Shown piece by piece: positions 1-8,887 of a stretch of 64,000 bases of DNA. The translations under genes were made by a program, and so were the position numbers. This stretch comes from Hymenobacter duratus (GTDB lineage: Bacteria; Bacteroidota; Bacteroidia; Cytophagales; Hymenobacteraceae), in assembly GCF_014698995.1 (NCBI RefSeq), contig NZ_JACWZZ010000004.1, positions 1 to 64,000 on the forward strand, given 5' to 3'. The number at the start of each line of letters is the position of its first letter. The first letter of the stretch is position 1. The notes below the pieces were generated by a model. It searched no databases. It was not told the origin of the DNA and saw only the letters and a list, made by a program, of their open reading frames with translations.

Positions 1-101
1 GCTTCCTGCGTGAGCTGCTCAGGCGTCAGGTTCAGGTGCACCTGGGCGGCCTGCGTGATGCCCAGCGGAGCCAGGCGATTAGTAGCGGCGGAATCTAGCA
101 T
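1..101 (-). CDS. pckA: Phosphoenolpyruvate carboxykinase (ATP), N-terminal fragment
   Basis: Only the first 33 codons lie in the window; the gene runs off the left edge. The start is ATG at 101-99. The protein begins MLDSAATNRLAPLGI and continues with a VHLNLTPEQL segment, the pattern with which ATP-dependent PEP carboxykinases of Bacteroidota usually open (LGI, then a short NL-x-x-EL stretch). The enzyme converts oxaloacetate and ATP to PEP in gluconeogenesis. No catalytic residue is visible, so the call rests on N-terminal similarity and is moderate. A Bacteroidota-type promoter lies upstream at 151-179, and the gene diverges from the POT transporter. Confidence 0.55.
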   Translation of the reverse strand, partial: MLDSAATNRLAPLGITQAAQVHLNLTPEQLTQE

Positions 102-150
102 AACAGAAGCCGAAAACTGGGTTGGGTGGGAAAATGGGGGAACGGTAAGA

Positions 151-179
151 CAAAAATAGGCAAAACGCCGGGCCGGCAA
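151..179 (-). promoter_or_regulatory. Promoter of pckA
   Basis: On the minus strand, TATTTTTG (158-151) matches the Bacteroidota -7 consensus TAnnTTTG, with a TTG (179-177) 18 bp upstream as a -33 element. The start codon at 101 leaves a leader of about 45 nt. The -33 element lies inside the palindrome at 173-188. Confidence 0.5.
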
Positions 180-188
180 CGTTGCCGG
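173..188. promoter_or_regulatory. 16-bp perfect palindrome in the pckA/POT divergent region
   Basis: CCGGCAACGTTGCCGG is fully self-complementary and overlaps the -33 TTG of the proposed pckA promoter, between two divergent genes. It could be a regulator binding site; no regulator can be named from the sequence. Confidence 0.3.
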
Positions 189-352
189 AAAAATTATTGC
201 GAAAATTCGCTGGCCCGACGGTGGCCGGCGGACAACAAAGCCGGCAAATCCAGGGCGCTGTTTCGGGGTTAGGAAACTTTTGTAGCTTTACCAACCTCCG
301 TGCGGTTGCAGCCGGCGGCCTTTTTTCCTTTCCATCACTTCATTTCTATTTC

Positions 353-2002
353 ATGCAAACGACCTCCGCTGCGCGGGAGCAGCCCCCGATGGCCGCTTCC
401 ACCGGCCATCCGAAGGGCCTTTATGTGCTCTTTGCCACCGAGATGTGGGAGCGGTTCAGCTACTACGGTATGCGCGCCCTGCTGGCGCTCTACATGGCGA
501 ATGCGCTGTTGTTCGATAAGGCCTTGACCTCCCGGATATACGGCGACTACACTTCCCTCGTCTACCTGACGCCCCTGCTGGGCGGGTACATGGCCGACCG
601 GTACTGGGGCAACCGCCGCTCTATTCTGATCGGGGGCCTGATGATGGCACTGGGGCAGTTTAGCTTGTTTGCATCGGCTTCGCTCTACACGCCGGGCCAG
701 ACGGCCGTGTCGTCGGCACAGATGGCGCTGTTTTTCCTGGGACTGGGAATGCTCATCTTCGGCAACGGCTTCTTCAAACCGAATATCTCATCGATGGTGG
801 GTACGCTCTACCCCAAAGGCGACAGCCGGATTGATGCGGCCTACACCATATTCTATATGGGCATCAACCTGGGGGCATTCTTCTCACCCTTGGTGTGCGG
901 TACGCTGGGCGAGGTGTATGACGCCAGCGGCAACATCGTGCCCTCGGAGTTTAAATGGGGCTTTCTGGCGGCCGGTATCGGAATGCTGATTGGCAGCCTG
1001 ACGTTTGAGCTGTTCAAGAATAAGTACGTGGTTGGGCCGGAAGGCGCGGCGCTGGGGGCCAAGCCCGAGCGTACCGTGGAGCACTCGCCCGTAGTGCCCG
1101 TCAACACCGATTCGCCGGTGCGCACCGAAACTATTGCGCAGCCGGCTACCAGCTTCGCCAGCCAGTTGCCTAAGCTCATCGGCATTTTTGTGGTAGTGTA
1201 CGCGGCTATTGCCTGGTTTATGAACTACGACTGGATCGGGGCGCTGGTGTTCTCGGCCATGGTGGTCATGCCGATGGCCGTGCTGTCAGATGCTTCGCTG
1301 ACGTCGCGGGAGCGGGAGAAAATCTACGTGATTCTGATTCTGAGCTTCTTCGTTATCTTCTTCTGGGGCGCGTTCGAGCAAGCCGGCGCTTCCCTGACGT
1401 TTTTCGCCGCCGAGCAGACGGACCGTCAGCTGACGGCCAGCTATAGCGTGCCGGCGTCGTACTTCCAGTCGGCCAACGCGCTGTTCATCATCATCTTCGC
1501 GCCCATCTTTGCCATTATCTGGACGGTGCTGGGCAAGCGCGGCCTGGAGCCTTCCTCGCCGCTGAAAATGTCGATTGGCCTGATGTTCCTGGCCGTGGGC
1601 TACCTCATCATTGCCTTCGGCGTGAAGGGCGTGGATGCCAGCACCAAAGTGAGCATGTTCTGGCTGATTACGATGTATCTGATGCATACCTTCGGCGAGC
1701 TATGCCTGTCGCCGATTGGCTTGGCGCTGGTAAACAAGCTGGCTCCGGCCCGCTTCGCCTCGCTGCTGATGGCCGTCTGGTTTCTGGCTACGGCCGCCGG
1801 CAACAAGTTTGCGGGCGTACTGAGCGGCCTGTATCCGGAGCCCGGCAAGCCCGCTCCGCACTTTGTAGGCTTCGAAATCACGGGCCTCTACGAGTTCTTC
1901 CTGATCTTTGTGGTGCTGTCGGCCGCCGCTTCGCTGGTGCTGTTCTTCCTCTACCGCAAGCTCACCACCATGATGAATGAGCCCGTAGCTACGGCTGCGT
2001 AA
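353..2002 (+). CDS. POT/PTR family peptide:H+ symporter
   Basis: Inner-membrane proton-coupled di/tripeptide transporter of the POT family, 549 aa. The ATG at 353 gives MQTTSAAREQ and is preferred over an upstream in-frame start that would add 57 non-membrane residues. The ExxER motif, typical of proton coupling in POT proteins, is visible as EMWERFSYYG at residues 30-39. A GGYMADRYWG segment follows, corresponding to the first PTR2 signature, and FYMGINLGAFFSP near residue 167 is the second. Hydrophobic segments continue to the C-terminus, consistent with 12-14 helices. The gene stands alone, diverges from pckA and ends in a strong hairpin terminator. The substrate cannot be read from sequence. 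Confidence 0.9.
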   Translation: MQTTSAAREQPPMAASTGHPKGLYVLFATEMWERFSYYGMRALLALYMANALLFDKALTSRIYGDYTSLVYLTPLLGGYMADRYWGNRRSILIGGLMMALGQFSLFASASLYTPGQTAVSSAQMALFFLGLGMLIFGNGFFKPNISSMVGTLYPKGDSRIDAAYTIFYMGINLGAFFSPLVCGTLGEVYDASGNIVPSEFKWGFLAAGIGMLIGSLTFELFKNKYVVGPEGAALGAKPERTVEHSPVVPVNTDSPVRTETIAQPATSFASQLPKLIGIFVVVYAAIAWFMNYDWIGALVFSAMVVMPMAVLSDASLTSREREKIYVILILSFFVIFFWGAFEQAGASLTFFAAEQTDRQLTASYSVPASYFQSANALFIIIFAPIFAIIWTVLGKRGLEPSSPLKMSIGLMFLAVGYLIIAFGVKGVDASTKVSMFWLITMYLMHTFGELCLSPIGLALVNKLAPARFASLLMAVWFLATAAGNKFAGVLSGLYPEPGKPAPHFVGFEITGLYEFFLIFVVLSAAASLVLFFLYRKLTTMMNEPVATAA

Positions 2003-2025
2003 GGCTTTACTGAGTATTGAAAAGT

Positions 2026-2056
2026 CCTGCCAGAATGTTCTGGCAGGGCTTTTTTG
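2026..2056 (+). terminator. Rho-independent terminator of the POT transporter
   Basis: A 10-bp stem CCTGCCAGAA / TTCTGGCAGG (2026-2035 and 2038-2047) is followed by six T residues (2050-2055), 24 bp after the stop codon. Confidence 0.8.
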
Positions 2057-2084
2057 TGAAATTTCGGCGGATGAATGGTAACGT

Positions 2085-2160
2085 GAACTTGGTAGTTCGC
2101 GCCCTAGGACCAGTAAAACGGAATAGTCCGGACGGCGCGGAGACGCGAACTACCAAGTTC
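2085..2160. repeat. 17-bp perfect inverted repeat
   Basis: GAACTTGGTAGTTCGCG (2085-2101) and its exact complement CGCGAACTACCAAGTTC (2144-2160) flank a 42-bp spacer. The element lies between the terminators of the convergent POT and groEL genes. It lacks a T-tract and looks like a mobile intergenic REP-type repeat, distinct from the family at 56-62 kb. The remainder of the 2003-2343 gap shows no gene. Confidence 0.6.
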
Positions 2161-2286
2161 GCGCTACTACCTGCTGACTACGAACAGTTGAAACGGCCAA
2201 AGTGGGCCACAATAGGGGGCATAATTATCCTCTTTTTCGTCAGTAGTCAACGGATGCAAAAAAGTAACTTACACTTTCATCGGACA

Positions 2287-2323
2287 CGAAAAAGCCCCGC
2301 CGGACACTGGTCCGGCGGGGCTT
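2287..2323 (-). terminator. Terminator of the groES-groEL operon
   Basis: A perfect 13-bp stem (2292-2304 with 2311-2323, 6-nt loop CACTGG) is followed on the minus strand by a run of five T. It starts 21 bp after the groEL stop codon. Confidence 0.85.
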
Positions 2324-2343
2324 CTTGGTTTAGCGGCTGATGC

Positions 2344-3987
<1,644 letters not shown>

Positions 3988-4028
3988 TTATTCGGGTATG
4001 GGGAATTCAGAAAGAGAGAAAGGGAGGC

Positions 4029-4319
4029 CTACAGTACGGCGAAGATGTCCGACTCCTTCATAATGAGGTAGTCCTGGCCATCCACCGTAATTTCGGTGCC
4101 GGCGTATTTGCCGTACAGCACCTGGTCACCTGCTTTTACCTGGGGCTTGATGGTGGTGCCGTTGTCGGCCACTTTACCTTCGCCCACGGCTACTACTTCG
4201 CCACGCTGGGGTTTCTCCTTGGCCGTGTCGGGGATGATGATGCCCGATTTGGTTTTTTCCTCGGCAGCGGCCGGCGCGACAATCACGCGGTCAGCCAGCG
4301 GTTTGATGCTAAGCGACAT
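4029..4319 (-). CDS. groES: Co-chaperonin GroES (Hsp10)
   Basis: Heptameric lid of the GroEL cage, 96 aa. The ATG at 4319 gives [16 protein letters not shown], the usual family opening, so a longer in-frame extension is not needed. The mobile-loop region and the C-terminal [13 protein letters not shown] end are intact. It is the first gene of the groES-groEL operon. The region upstream to 4519 contains two near-identical 21-bp repeats that may be heat-shock control sites. No CIRCE element was found. Confidence 0.98.
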   Translation of the reverse strand: MSLSIKPLADRVIVAPAAAEEKTKSGIIIPDTAKEKPQRGEVVAVGEGKVADNGTTIKPQVKAGDQVLYGKYAGTEITVDGQDYLIMKESDIFAVL

Positions 4320-4384
4320 ATTGTACGTTTTGGTTGAAAGGTTTACTTGAAACGGGATGGTGTCGGCGCTCCTGCACTTCTTAT

Positions 4385-4467
4385 GCCAGCCCGCCGAACC
4401 TGACAGAATGAACGCCACAAAGGCCGAAAATCCGCCATCTTGCTACGCCAGCCTGCCAAACGTGACA
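4385..4467 (-). promoter_or_regulatory. Pair of 21-bp direct repeats upstream of groES
   Basis: Positions 4385-4405 and 4447-4467 match at 18 of 21 bases and start 62 bp apart. On the minus strand each reads TGTCA, four bases, then a GGC-rich block, so the core resembles TGTCA-N4/5-GGCA. The position between promoter and groES suggests a heat-shock operator or a second promoter element. Function is inferred from place and repetition only. Confidence 0.4.
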
Positions 4468-4511
4468 CAACTAGGTGACAGTGCTGCCCGATATGCCGGA
4501 CCCCGACAGGG

Positions 4512-4519
4512 CGAAGGTA
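4512..4519 (-). promoter_or_regulatory. Candidate -7 box upstream of groES
   Basis: TACCTTCG on the minus strand differs from TAnnTTTG at one position. It would give a leader of nearly 190 nt containing the direct repeats. The rest of the 4320-4658 gap holds only these elements and the secG terminator. Confidence 0.3.
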
Positions 4520-4599
4520 AGGGAATAGCAGAGCGTGCAACGTGCATTATTGCGGGCTTGACTTTACTGCCTCTCAACGGCCATTCAGGACTACTACAA

Positions 4600-4636
4600 A
4601 GAAAAACGGCGGCTCCCTACACAGGGAGCCGCCGTT
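4600..4636 (-). terminator. Terminator of the TPR protein-secG operon
   Basis: A 14-bp perfect stem (4605-4618 with 4623-4636, loop ACAC) is followed on the minus strand by a T-run, 22 bp past the secG stop codon. Confidence 0.85.
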
Positions 4637-4658
4637 CAGACATTGCTTTTCAGAAAGC

Positions 4659-5066
4659 CTAGTTGGCCGGTGCAGGTGCTTCGGCGGGAGCCTGGGCTGG
4701 CTGCTGAGCCGGAGCGGCATCAGTACCGGGAGCCGTGGCTGGTGCCGTTGCGCCAGGTGCCGTAGGAGCCGGTGCGGCTGGTAGGCGGGTCTCCATAGCT
4801 TTTTGCTGGTTTACGCTACGGCCGGGACCGGCATCAGTTGTGCCCGTAAGCACGTGCGTGCCCAGCGTGAGCACCATCAGGGCAATGGCAAAGCCCCAGG
4901 TGAGTTTTTCGAGCAGGTCGCCGGTGCGCTTTACGCCCATCAGGTTGGCTGCGCCGCCCGAGCCAAACTGGCTTGACAGTCCGCCACCTTTGGGGTTCTG
5001 GGCCAGCACCACCAGGGCAAGCAGGAAACACACGAAAAGAATTACAATAATAAGCGCAGTGTACAT
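4659..5066 (-). CDS. secG: Preprotein translocase subunit SecG
   Basis: Small inner-membrane subunit of the SecYEG channel, 135 aa. It has two hydrophobic segments (about residues 2-23 and 52-72) joined by a loop with NPKGGGLSSQFGSGGAANLMG, which is the SecG signature. The C-terminal 50 residues are a low-complexity Ala/Pro tail, longer than in most SecG proteins and probably unstructured. It starts directly after the stop codon of the upstream TPR gene (no gap), so the two are co-transcribed. Confidence 0.93.
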   Translation of the reverse strand: MYTALIIVILFVCFLLALVVLAQNPKGGGLSSQFGSGGAANLMGVKRTGDLLEKLTWGFAIALMVLTLGTHVLTGTTDAGPGRSVNQQKAMETRLPAAPAPTAPGATAPATAPGTDAAPAQQPAQAPAEAPAPAN

Positions 5067-6506
5067 CTACTCCGGAGTTTGCAGTTGTTGAATTTGGTCG
5101 GTAAAGTACGCGCTTTTTTCCGGCTGGCGCACCATCAGCCGTTCATATATTTCAATGGCTTTATCGATTTTGCCCTGTTTTACCATGATCTTGGCCAGGC
5201 TTTCGGAGGCGAGCTGCGGCACTACGCTGGTACTCCGCACCGACAAATCGGTCTGCTCTTCGGCTAACGACAACCGCACGGCCGGCGACTTCAGGCGCGG
5301 CTGATTTTTGAGGAAACGGTTAATCAGGTCGAACGGAGACGGGCCAGGCTCGGCTTTGGGGCGATGAGCAACTCCATGCGCATGCAGCAGCGCATCAGGT
5401 GCAAAAAACTCGTCAGCGGGCAGCGCTGAGGTTAGTTCGCCATCCTGCATCTGTAGCGCATAGCCCAGCCGGCTGCCGCCACCTAGCAGCGCATAGGCTA
5501 GCTCCGCATCAGAGCGGAACAACGGCACTGTTTCCCGAGAGACAGGCAGCGGTTCCTCCTCCTCCTCATCGGCGCCAGGCAACTGGTAGAGCGCGGAAAC
5601 CGGTGGGGTAGCGGACCCGCCCAACCCAAACTCAAAGCGGGAAATACCGGCCTCTACCGGCGGCCGAATAGGAGGCGCTACAGCCGGTAAAAGCTCATCA
5701 GTCTCTGGCAGCAGCGCTGGAGCAGGCTGCTCTACAACCGCCGCTTCCGCTGGCGCCGGCTGGTTTGCGTCCAGTGAAATAGGCTGCTCGAAAACGGAGG
5801 AATCGTCGGTCGTGTCAACAGGCTCATCATCTGCTACTTCGACACCCGCTTCTGAGTGTGCTGCTGTTTCGGCGCTGGCAGCAGGAGCTACTACCGGGTC
5901 AGTTGCTGGGGCCGTGGTAACCTCTATTGTAGTGGCCGTTGCTGACTCCGTCGCTTCCGCAGCCAGTGGGGTTTCTACAGCAGCATCCTCTAAATTATCA
6001 GCAGCCAAAATGTTGACTGCTAATTCTTCAGAAGTCGAACCTTCTTCTTCGGCCGAGGATGGTACTAACTCAGCGGAAGTAGTATTTGCGGCCACAGGCT
6101 CCTCACCTGTATCCTCCGGCACTGAAAGGTAGGTTGGTTCAGCTTCACTGACTTCTAACGCCTGCACGTCTTCAGTACCCAGGGTCTGAAGGAAAGTAGT
6201 GGCAGTACCGGCCGGCAACGTGGCTGGCCGGGTGCTGTCAGCAGCGTCTGCCAGGAGCGCAGCAGGCTCCTGAGCGGGCTGTTCCAGCAGCTGGCGCAGC
6301 AATTGGCGGTCGGTGGCGTAGGTGGCCGCCCGGCGCAGGCGCTGGCTGGCCAGCATGCTGCCCCGGTCATGAGCCGCCTTGGCCAGCAGTACATGGGCCG
6401 TCTGGCAATACGGAAAAGTCGTCGCCAACTGTTCCAGCTCCCGGACTTCAGCTTCTGAAATCCGACTTACATGGTCCAGAATATGTAACAGCGACGCACG
6501 GGTCAT
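5067..6506 (-). CDS. Tetratricopeptide-repeat protein upstream of secG
   Basis: 479-aa protein without a signal peptide. The N-terminus (residues 1-80) is helical and contains ASQRLRRAATYATDRQLLRQ. The middle (about 100-330) is a long acidic low-complexity region rich in Ala, Thr, Val and Glu. The C-terminus (about 430-479) carries one clear TPR-like unit, SLAKIMVKQGKIDKAIEIYE followed by RLMVRQPEKSAYF. The biochemical role is unknown. I recall similar proteins next to secG in other Bacteroidota, which hints at a link with protein export or envelope assembly. The stop codon abuts the secG start. Confidence 0.8.
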   Translation of the reverse strand: MTRASLLHILDHVSRISEAEVRELEQLATTFPYCQTAHVLLAKAAHDRGSMLASQRLRRAATYATDRQLLRQLLEQPAQEPAALLADAADSTRPATLPAGTATTFLQTLGTEDVQALEVSEAEPTYLSVPEDTGEEPVAANTTSAELVPSSAEEEGSTSEELAVNILAADNLEDAAVETPLAAEATESATATTIEVTTAPATDPVVAPAASAETAAHSEAGVEVADDEPVDTTDDSSVFEQPISLDANQPAPAEAAVVEQPAPALLPETDELLPAVAPPIRPPVEAGISRFEFGLGGSATPPVSALYQLPGADEEEEEPLPVSRETVPLFRSDAELAYALLGGGSRLGYALQMQDGELTSALPADEFFAPDALLHAHGVAHRPKAEPGPSPFDLINRFLKNQPRLKSPAVRLSLAEEQTDLSVRSTSVVPQLASESLAKIMVKQGKIDKAIEIYERLMVRQPEKSAYFTDQIQQLQTPE

Positions 6507-6525
6507 GGGGTAATTACTTGAGTGG

Positions 6526-6533
6526 CAAAGGTG
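6526..6533 (-). promoter_or_regulatory. -7 box of the TPR protein-secG operon
   Basis: CACCTTTG on the minus strand matches TAnnTTTG at seven of eight positions. The ATG at 6506 leaves a leader of roughly 15 nt. Confidence 0.4.
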
Positions 6534-6623
6534 TCATCAGGAGGCGGGGCACCAGACGGTTCCGGGCCTGCTGACCAGCGGGCCGCAACAATACGGCAAT
6601 TTAGGCCGGGAACCGCAGCCGCG

Positions 6624-7163
6624 CTACCAGTTGGCCACCGATTTGTTGAAGGCGTCGGTGATGATGTTCTGCGTGATGCGACGCGTGGCGGTAGGGTCGT
6701 TGTTGATCTGGGTGATGTCCTGCGTGGCCGGAAAGTCGCCGTTGCTCTGGAACGTCTGCTCGAAATCCTGCTTGGGGTCGTTGGTGTTGATGAACTTCAC
6801 GCGCACCTGAATCGTGAGGCGGTTTACGCCGGCCTGGTCGATGCCGTTCTGGTTCTGGATGGCCGCCGGGGCGAAGTCGTACGCCGTAATAGCTCCTTCA
6901 AACTGCAGGTCGCCGTCGCGCGGCACCAGCTTGAGGGAAGTGTTGCGCTGGAAATAGTCCTTAAAATCCTCGGTGAAGCGCTGTGCCAGAAAAGAGGGCC
7001 CGTTGCTGGAGGTGTTCTGGAAGGTGGCAATGGAAATGGTTTTCACGGCCGGATCGATGTTGGTGCCGCTGAACGAGTACACCTTGCAGCCATGCAACCC
7101 GAGCAGCAGAAACAGCCCCACTACCCAGAAAAACGCCTTCGATACCTGATTACGCTTGTTCAA
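6624..7163 (-). CDS. lptE: LPS-assembly lipoprotein LptE
   Basis: Outer-membrane lipoprotein that plugs the LptD barrel during lipopolysaccharide export; 179 aa. The signal peptide ends in the lipobox LHGC with Cys26 as the lipidation site. The mature part opens KVYSFSGTNID and contains the VKTISIATFQN stretch typical of Bacteroidota LptE. The gene overlaps the end of the upstream sigma54-type regulator by 14 nt, so translation is probably coupled. Confidence 0.88.
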   Translation of the reverse strand: MNKRNQVSKAFFWVVGLFLLLGLHGCKVYSFSGTNIDPAVKTISIATFQNTSSNGPSFLAQRFTEDFKDYFQRNTSLKLVPRDGDLQFEGAITAYDFAPAAIQNQNGIDQAGVNRLTIQVRVKFINTNDPKQDFEQTFQSNGDFPATQDITQINNDPTATRRITQNIITDAFNKSVANW

Positions 7164-8463
7164 GGTCGTATTGCTTTAGCTTGCGGTAGAGCGTGCGCTC
7201 CGAAATGCCCAGGTCGTGGGCGGCGTATTTGCGCTTGTTGTGGTGCTTTTTCAACGCCTTCATTATCATTTCCTTCTCCTTGGCTTCCAGGGAAAGGGTT
7301 TCCTCCTCGGTTTCGTGCGGAATGTCTTCCACGCGCTGGGTATCTTCCTCCTCGTAGTCGGTGGCGTCGTCGAGGGCTCCGGGGGTGAGAATGTATTCCG
7401 TAGCACCGCCGTCCGGGGAAGGCTGGCGCAGCGGGCGGGCCCCCTCGTAAGGCGCGGCGTTGAGATTGGTGAACAGGTGGCTGTTCTGGCGCAGGAGTTC
7501 CTGCGAGTCCTGCGGGCGCTGACCGGCGGCCAGTTCCAGCACCAGCTTCTTGAGGTCCGTCATGTCGCGGCGCATATCAAACAGCACCTTATAGAGCAGG
7601 TCACGCTCCGAGTAGCCATTGCCGGCGGCATCAGGGCCGGCGGCGTGCAGCAACATGGGCAGCTGGCTGGCCTGTTGCACGGGCAAATACTGGCGCAGGC
7701 GGCGGATGTCCACGTCGCGGTCCGTTTCTAGCACCGACATCTGCTCGGCTACATTCTTGAGCTGGCGAATGTTGCCGGGGAAGCGGAAGCGCTGTAATTC
7801 CTGCACCGCATCAGGCGTCAGGGTCACCGGCTTCACGCGGTAACGGTCGGCAAAATCAGTAACGAACTTTCTGAATAATAGGTAGATATCGTCGCCTCGT
7901 TCACGCAGTGGTGGAACTGTAATCGGAACGGTATTGAGGCGGTAGTAGAGGTCTTCGCGGAAGCGGCCTTCGCGCACGGCATCCAGCAGATTGACGTTGG
8001 TGGCCGCCACCACGCGCACGTCAGTCTTCTGCACTTTCGAAGAACCCACGCGGATAAACTCGCCATTTTCGAGTACGCGCAGCAGGCGGGCCTGGGTGCC
8101 GAGCGGCATTTCGCCAATTTCATCGAGGAAGATAGTGCCGCCGTTAGTCACCTCGAAGTAGCCTTTGCGGGCTTCCTGAGCTCCCGTAAACGAGCCTTTT
8201 TCGTGACCGAACAGCTCCGAATCGATGGTGCCTTCCGGAATGGCGCCGCAGTTGATGGCAATGAACTGCCCATGCTTGCGCGGCGACAACGAGTGAATAA
8301 TCTTCGAAAACGACTCCTTGCCGGAGCCGCTTTCGCCCGTTATCAGCACCGTCATATCGGTCGGGGCCACCTGCGCCGCTACCTGAATAGCGTAGTTCAG
8401 CGAGGGCGCATTGCCGATAATGCCAAAGCGCTGTTTGATGGATTGTATTTCGGAAGGTGTCAA
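7150..8463 (-). CDS. Sigma54-interacting AAA+ transcriptional activator without a receiver domain
   Basis: 437-aa enhancer-binding protein. It starts almost directly with the AAA+ domain: Walker A GESGSGKE at residues 43-50, the sigma54-contact loop GSFTGA at 90-95 (family consensus GAFTGA), and Walker B GGTIFLDEIG. A disordered acidic stretch (about 335-395) leads to a Fis-type helix-turn-helix at about 405-434 (ISERTLYRKLKQY). No receiver or GAF domain is present. The start is TTG at 8463; an in-frame TAA lies a little further upstream and there is no ATG. The 14-nt overlap with lptE suggests a role in envelope control, an inference from context. Confidence 0.92.
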   Translation of the reverse strand: MTPSEIQSIKQRFGIIGNAPSLNYAIQVAAQVAPTDMTVLITGESGSGKESFSKIIHSLSPRKHGQFIAINCGAIPEGTIDSELFGHEKGSFTGAQEARKGYFEVTNGGTIFLDEIGEMPLGTQARLLRVLENGEFIRVGSSKVQKTDVRVVAATNVNLLDAVREGRFREDLYYRLNTVPITVPPLRERGDDIYLLFRKFVTDFADRYRVKPVTLTPDAVQELQRFRFPGNIRQLKNVAEQMSVLETDRDVDIRRLRQYLPVQQASQLPMLLHAAGPDAAGNGYSERDLLYKVLFDMRRDMTDLKKLVLELAAGQRPQDSQELLRQNSHLFTNLNAAPYEGARPLRQPSPDGGATEYILTPGALDDATDYEEEDTQRVEDIPHETEEETLSLEAKEKEMIMKALKKHHNKRKYAAHDLGISERTLYRKLKQYDLEQA

Positions 8464-8497
8464 GTCGTAAGCAGCTGAAAAGTAGATTGCTTATATA

Positions 8498-8863
8498 TTA
8501 TCTGGATTCAACTATCTCGTTGAAATCGGGATAAGCTGGCAAGTATTTTACTTTAACAATATCTCCAGGTTTGTACTCCGTAGATTGAGTGTTGCCATGA
8601 TAAGCCTTACCATGGATTTTAAACAGGTATGAATGGGTGAACTGTCGAGCCACATTATTATTGCCTATAGGGTTCGTGTGATCTGTAACAGTTGCCGTAG
8701 TCTCTACTGCATTAATACTAAGCAGATGATTACGAAGCGTATTTTTCAAGACAAAAGCCAAGGCAGCGAATATCATTAAAGAAAACAGCCTGTTTTCTTT
8801 AATGAAAGAGAAGAAGGCGTTAGAATGTCTAGCTTTCTTTCTTGTTGTATTAGCCTTCGCCAT
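8498..8863 (-). CDS. Small membrane-anchored protein, DUF3592-like
   Basis: 121 aa. A basic N-terminus is followed by one transmembrane segment (about residues 25-45) and a short beta-rich domain with KPGDIVKVKYLPAYPDFNEI, the kind of ending seen in DUF3592-type proteins (covert T-x-D loops and a V-x-Y-x-P strand). Function unknown. The gene is clearly more AT-rich than the flanking regulator and miaB genes and sits alone between them, which may mean later acquisition. Confidence 0.7.
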   Translation of the reverse strand: MAKANTTRKKARHSNAFFSFIKENRLFSLMIFAALAFVLKNTLRNHLLSINAVETTATVTDHTNPIGNNNVARQFTHSYLFKIHGKAYHGNTQSTEYKPGDIVKVKYLPAYPDFNEIVESR

Positions 8864-8887
8864 TTGGAAAAGGTGTGTTAATAGCCA

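Noticed and set aside
4320..4520. CIRCE element (TTAGCACTC-N9-GAGTGCTAA) before groES
   Set aside because: Looked for and not found; only the TGTCA/GGC direct repeats are present.
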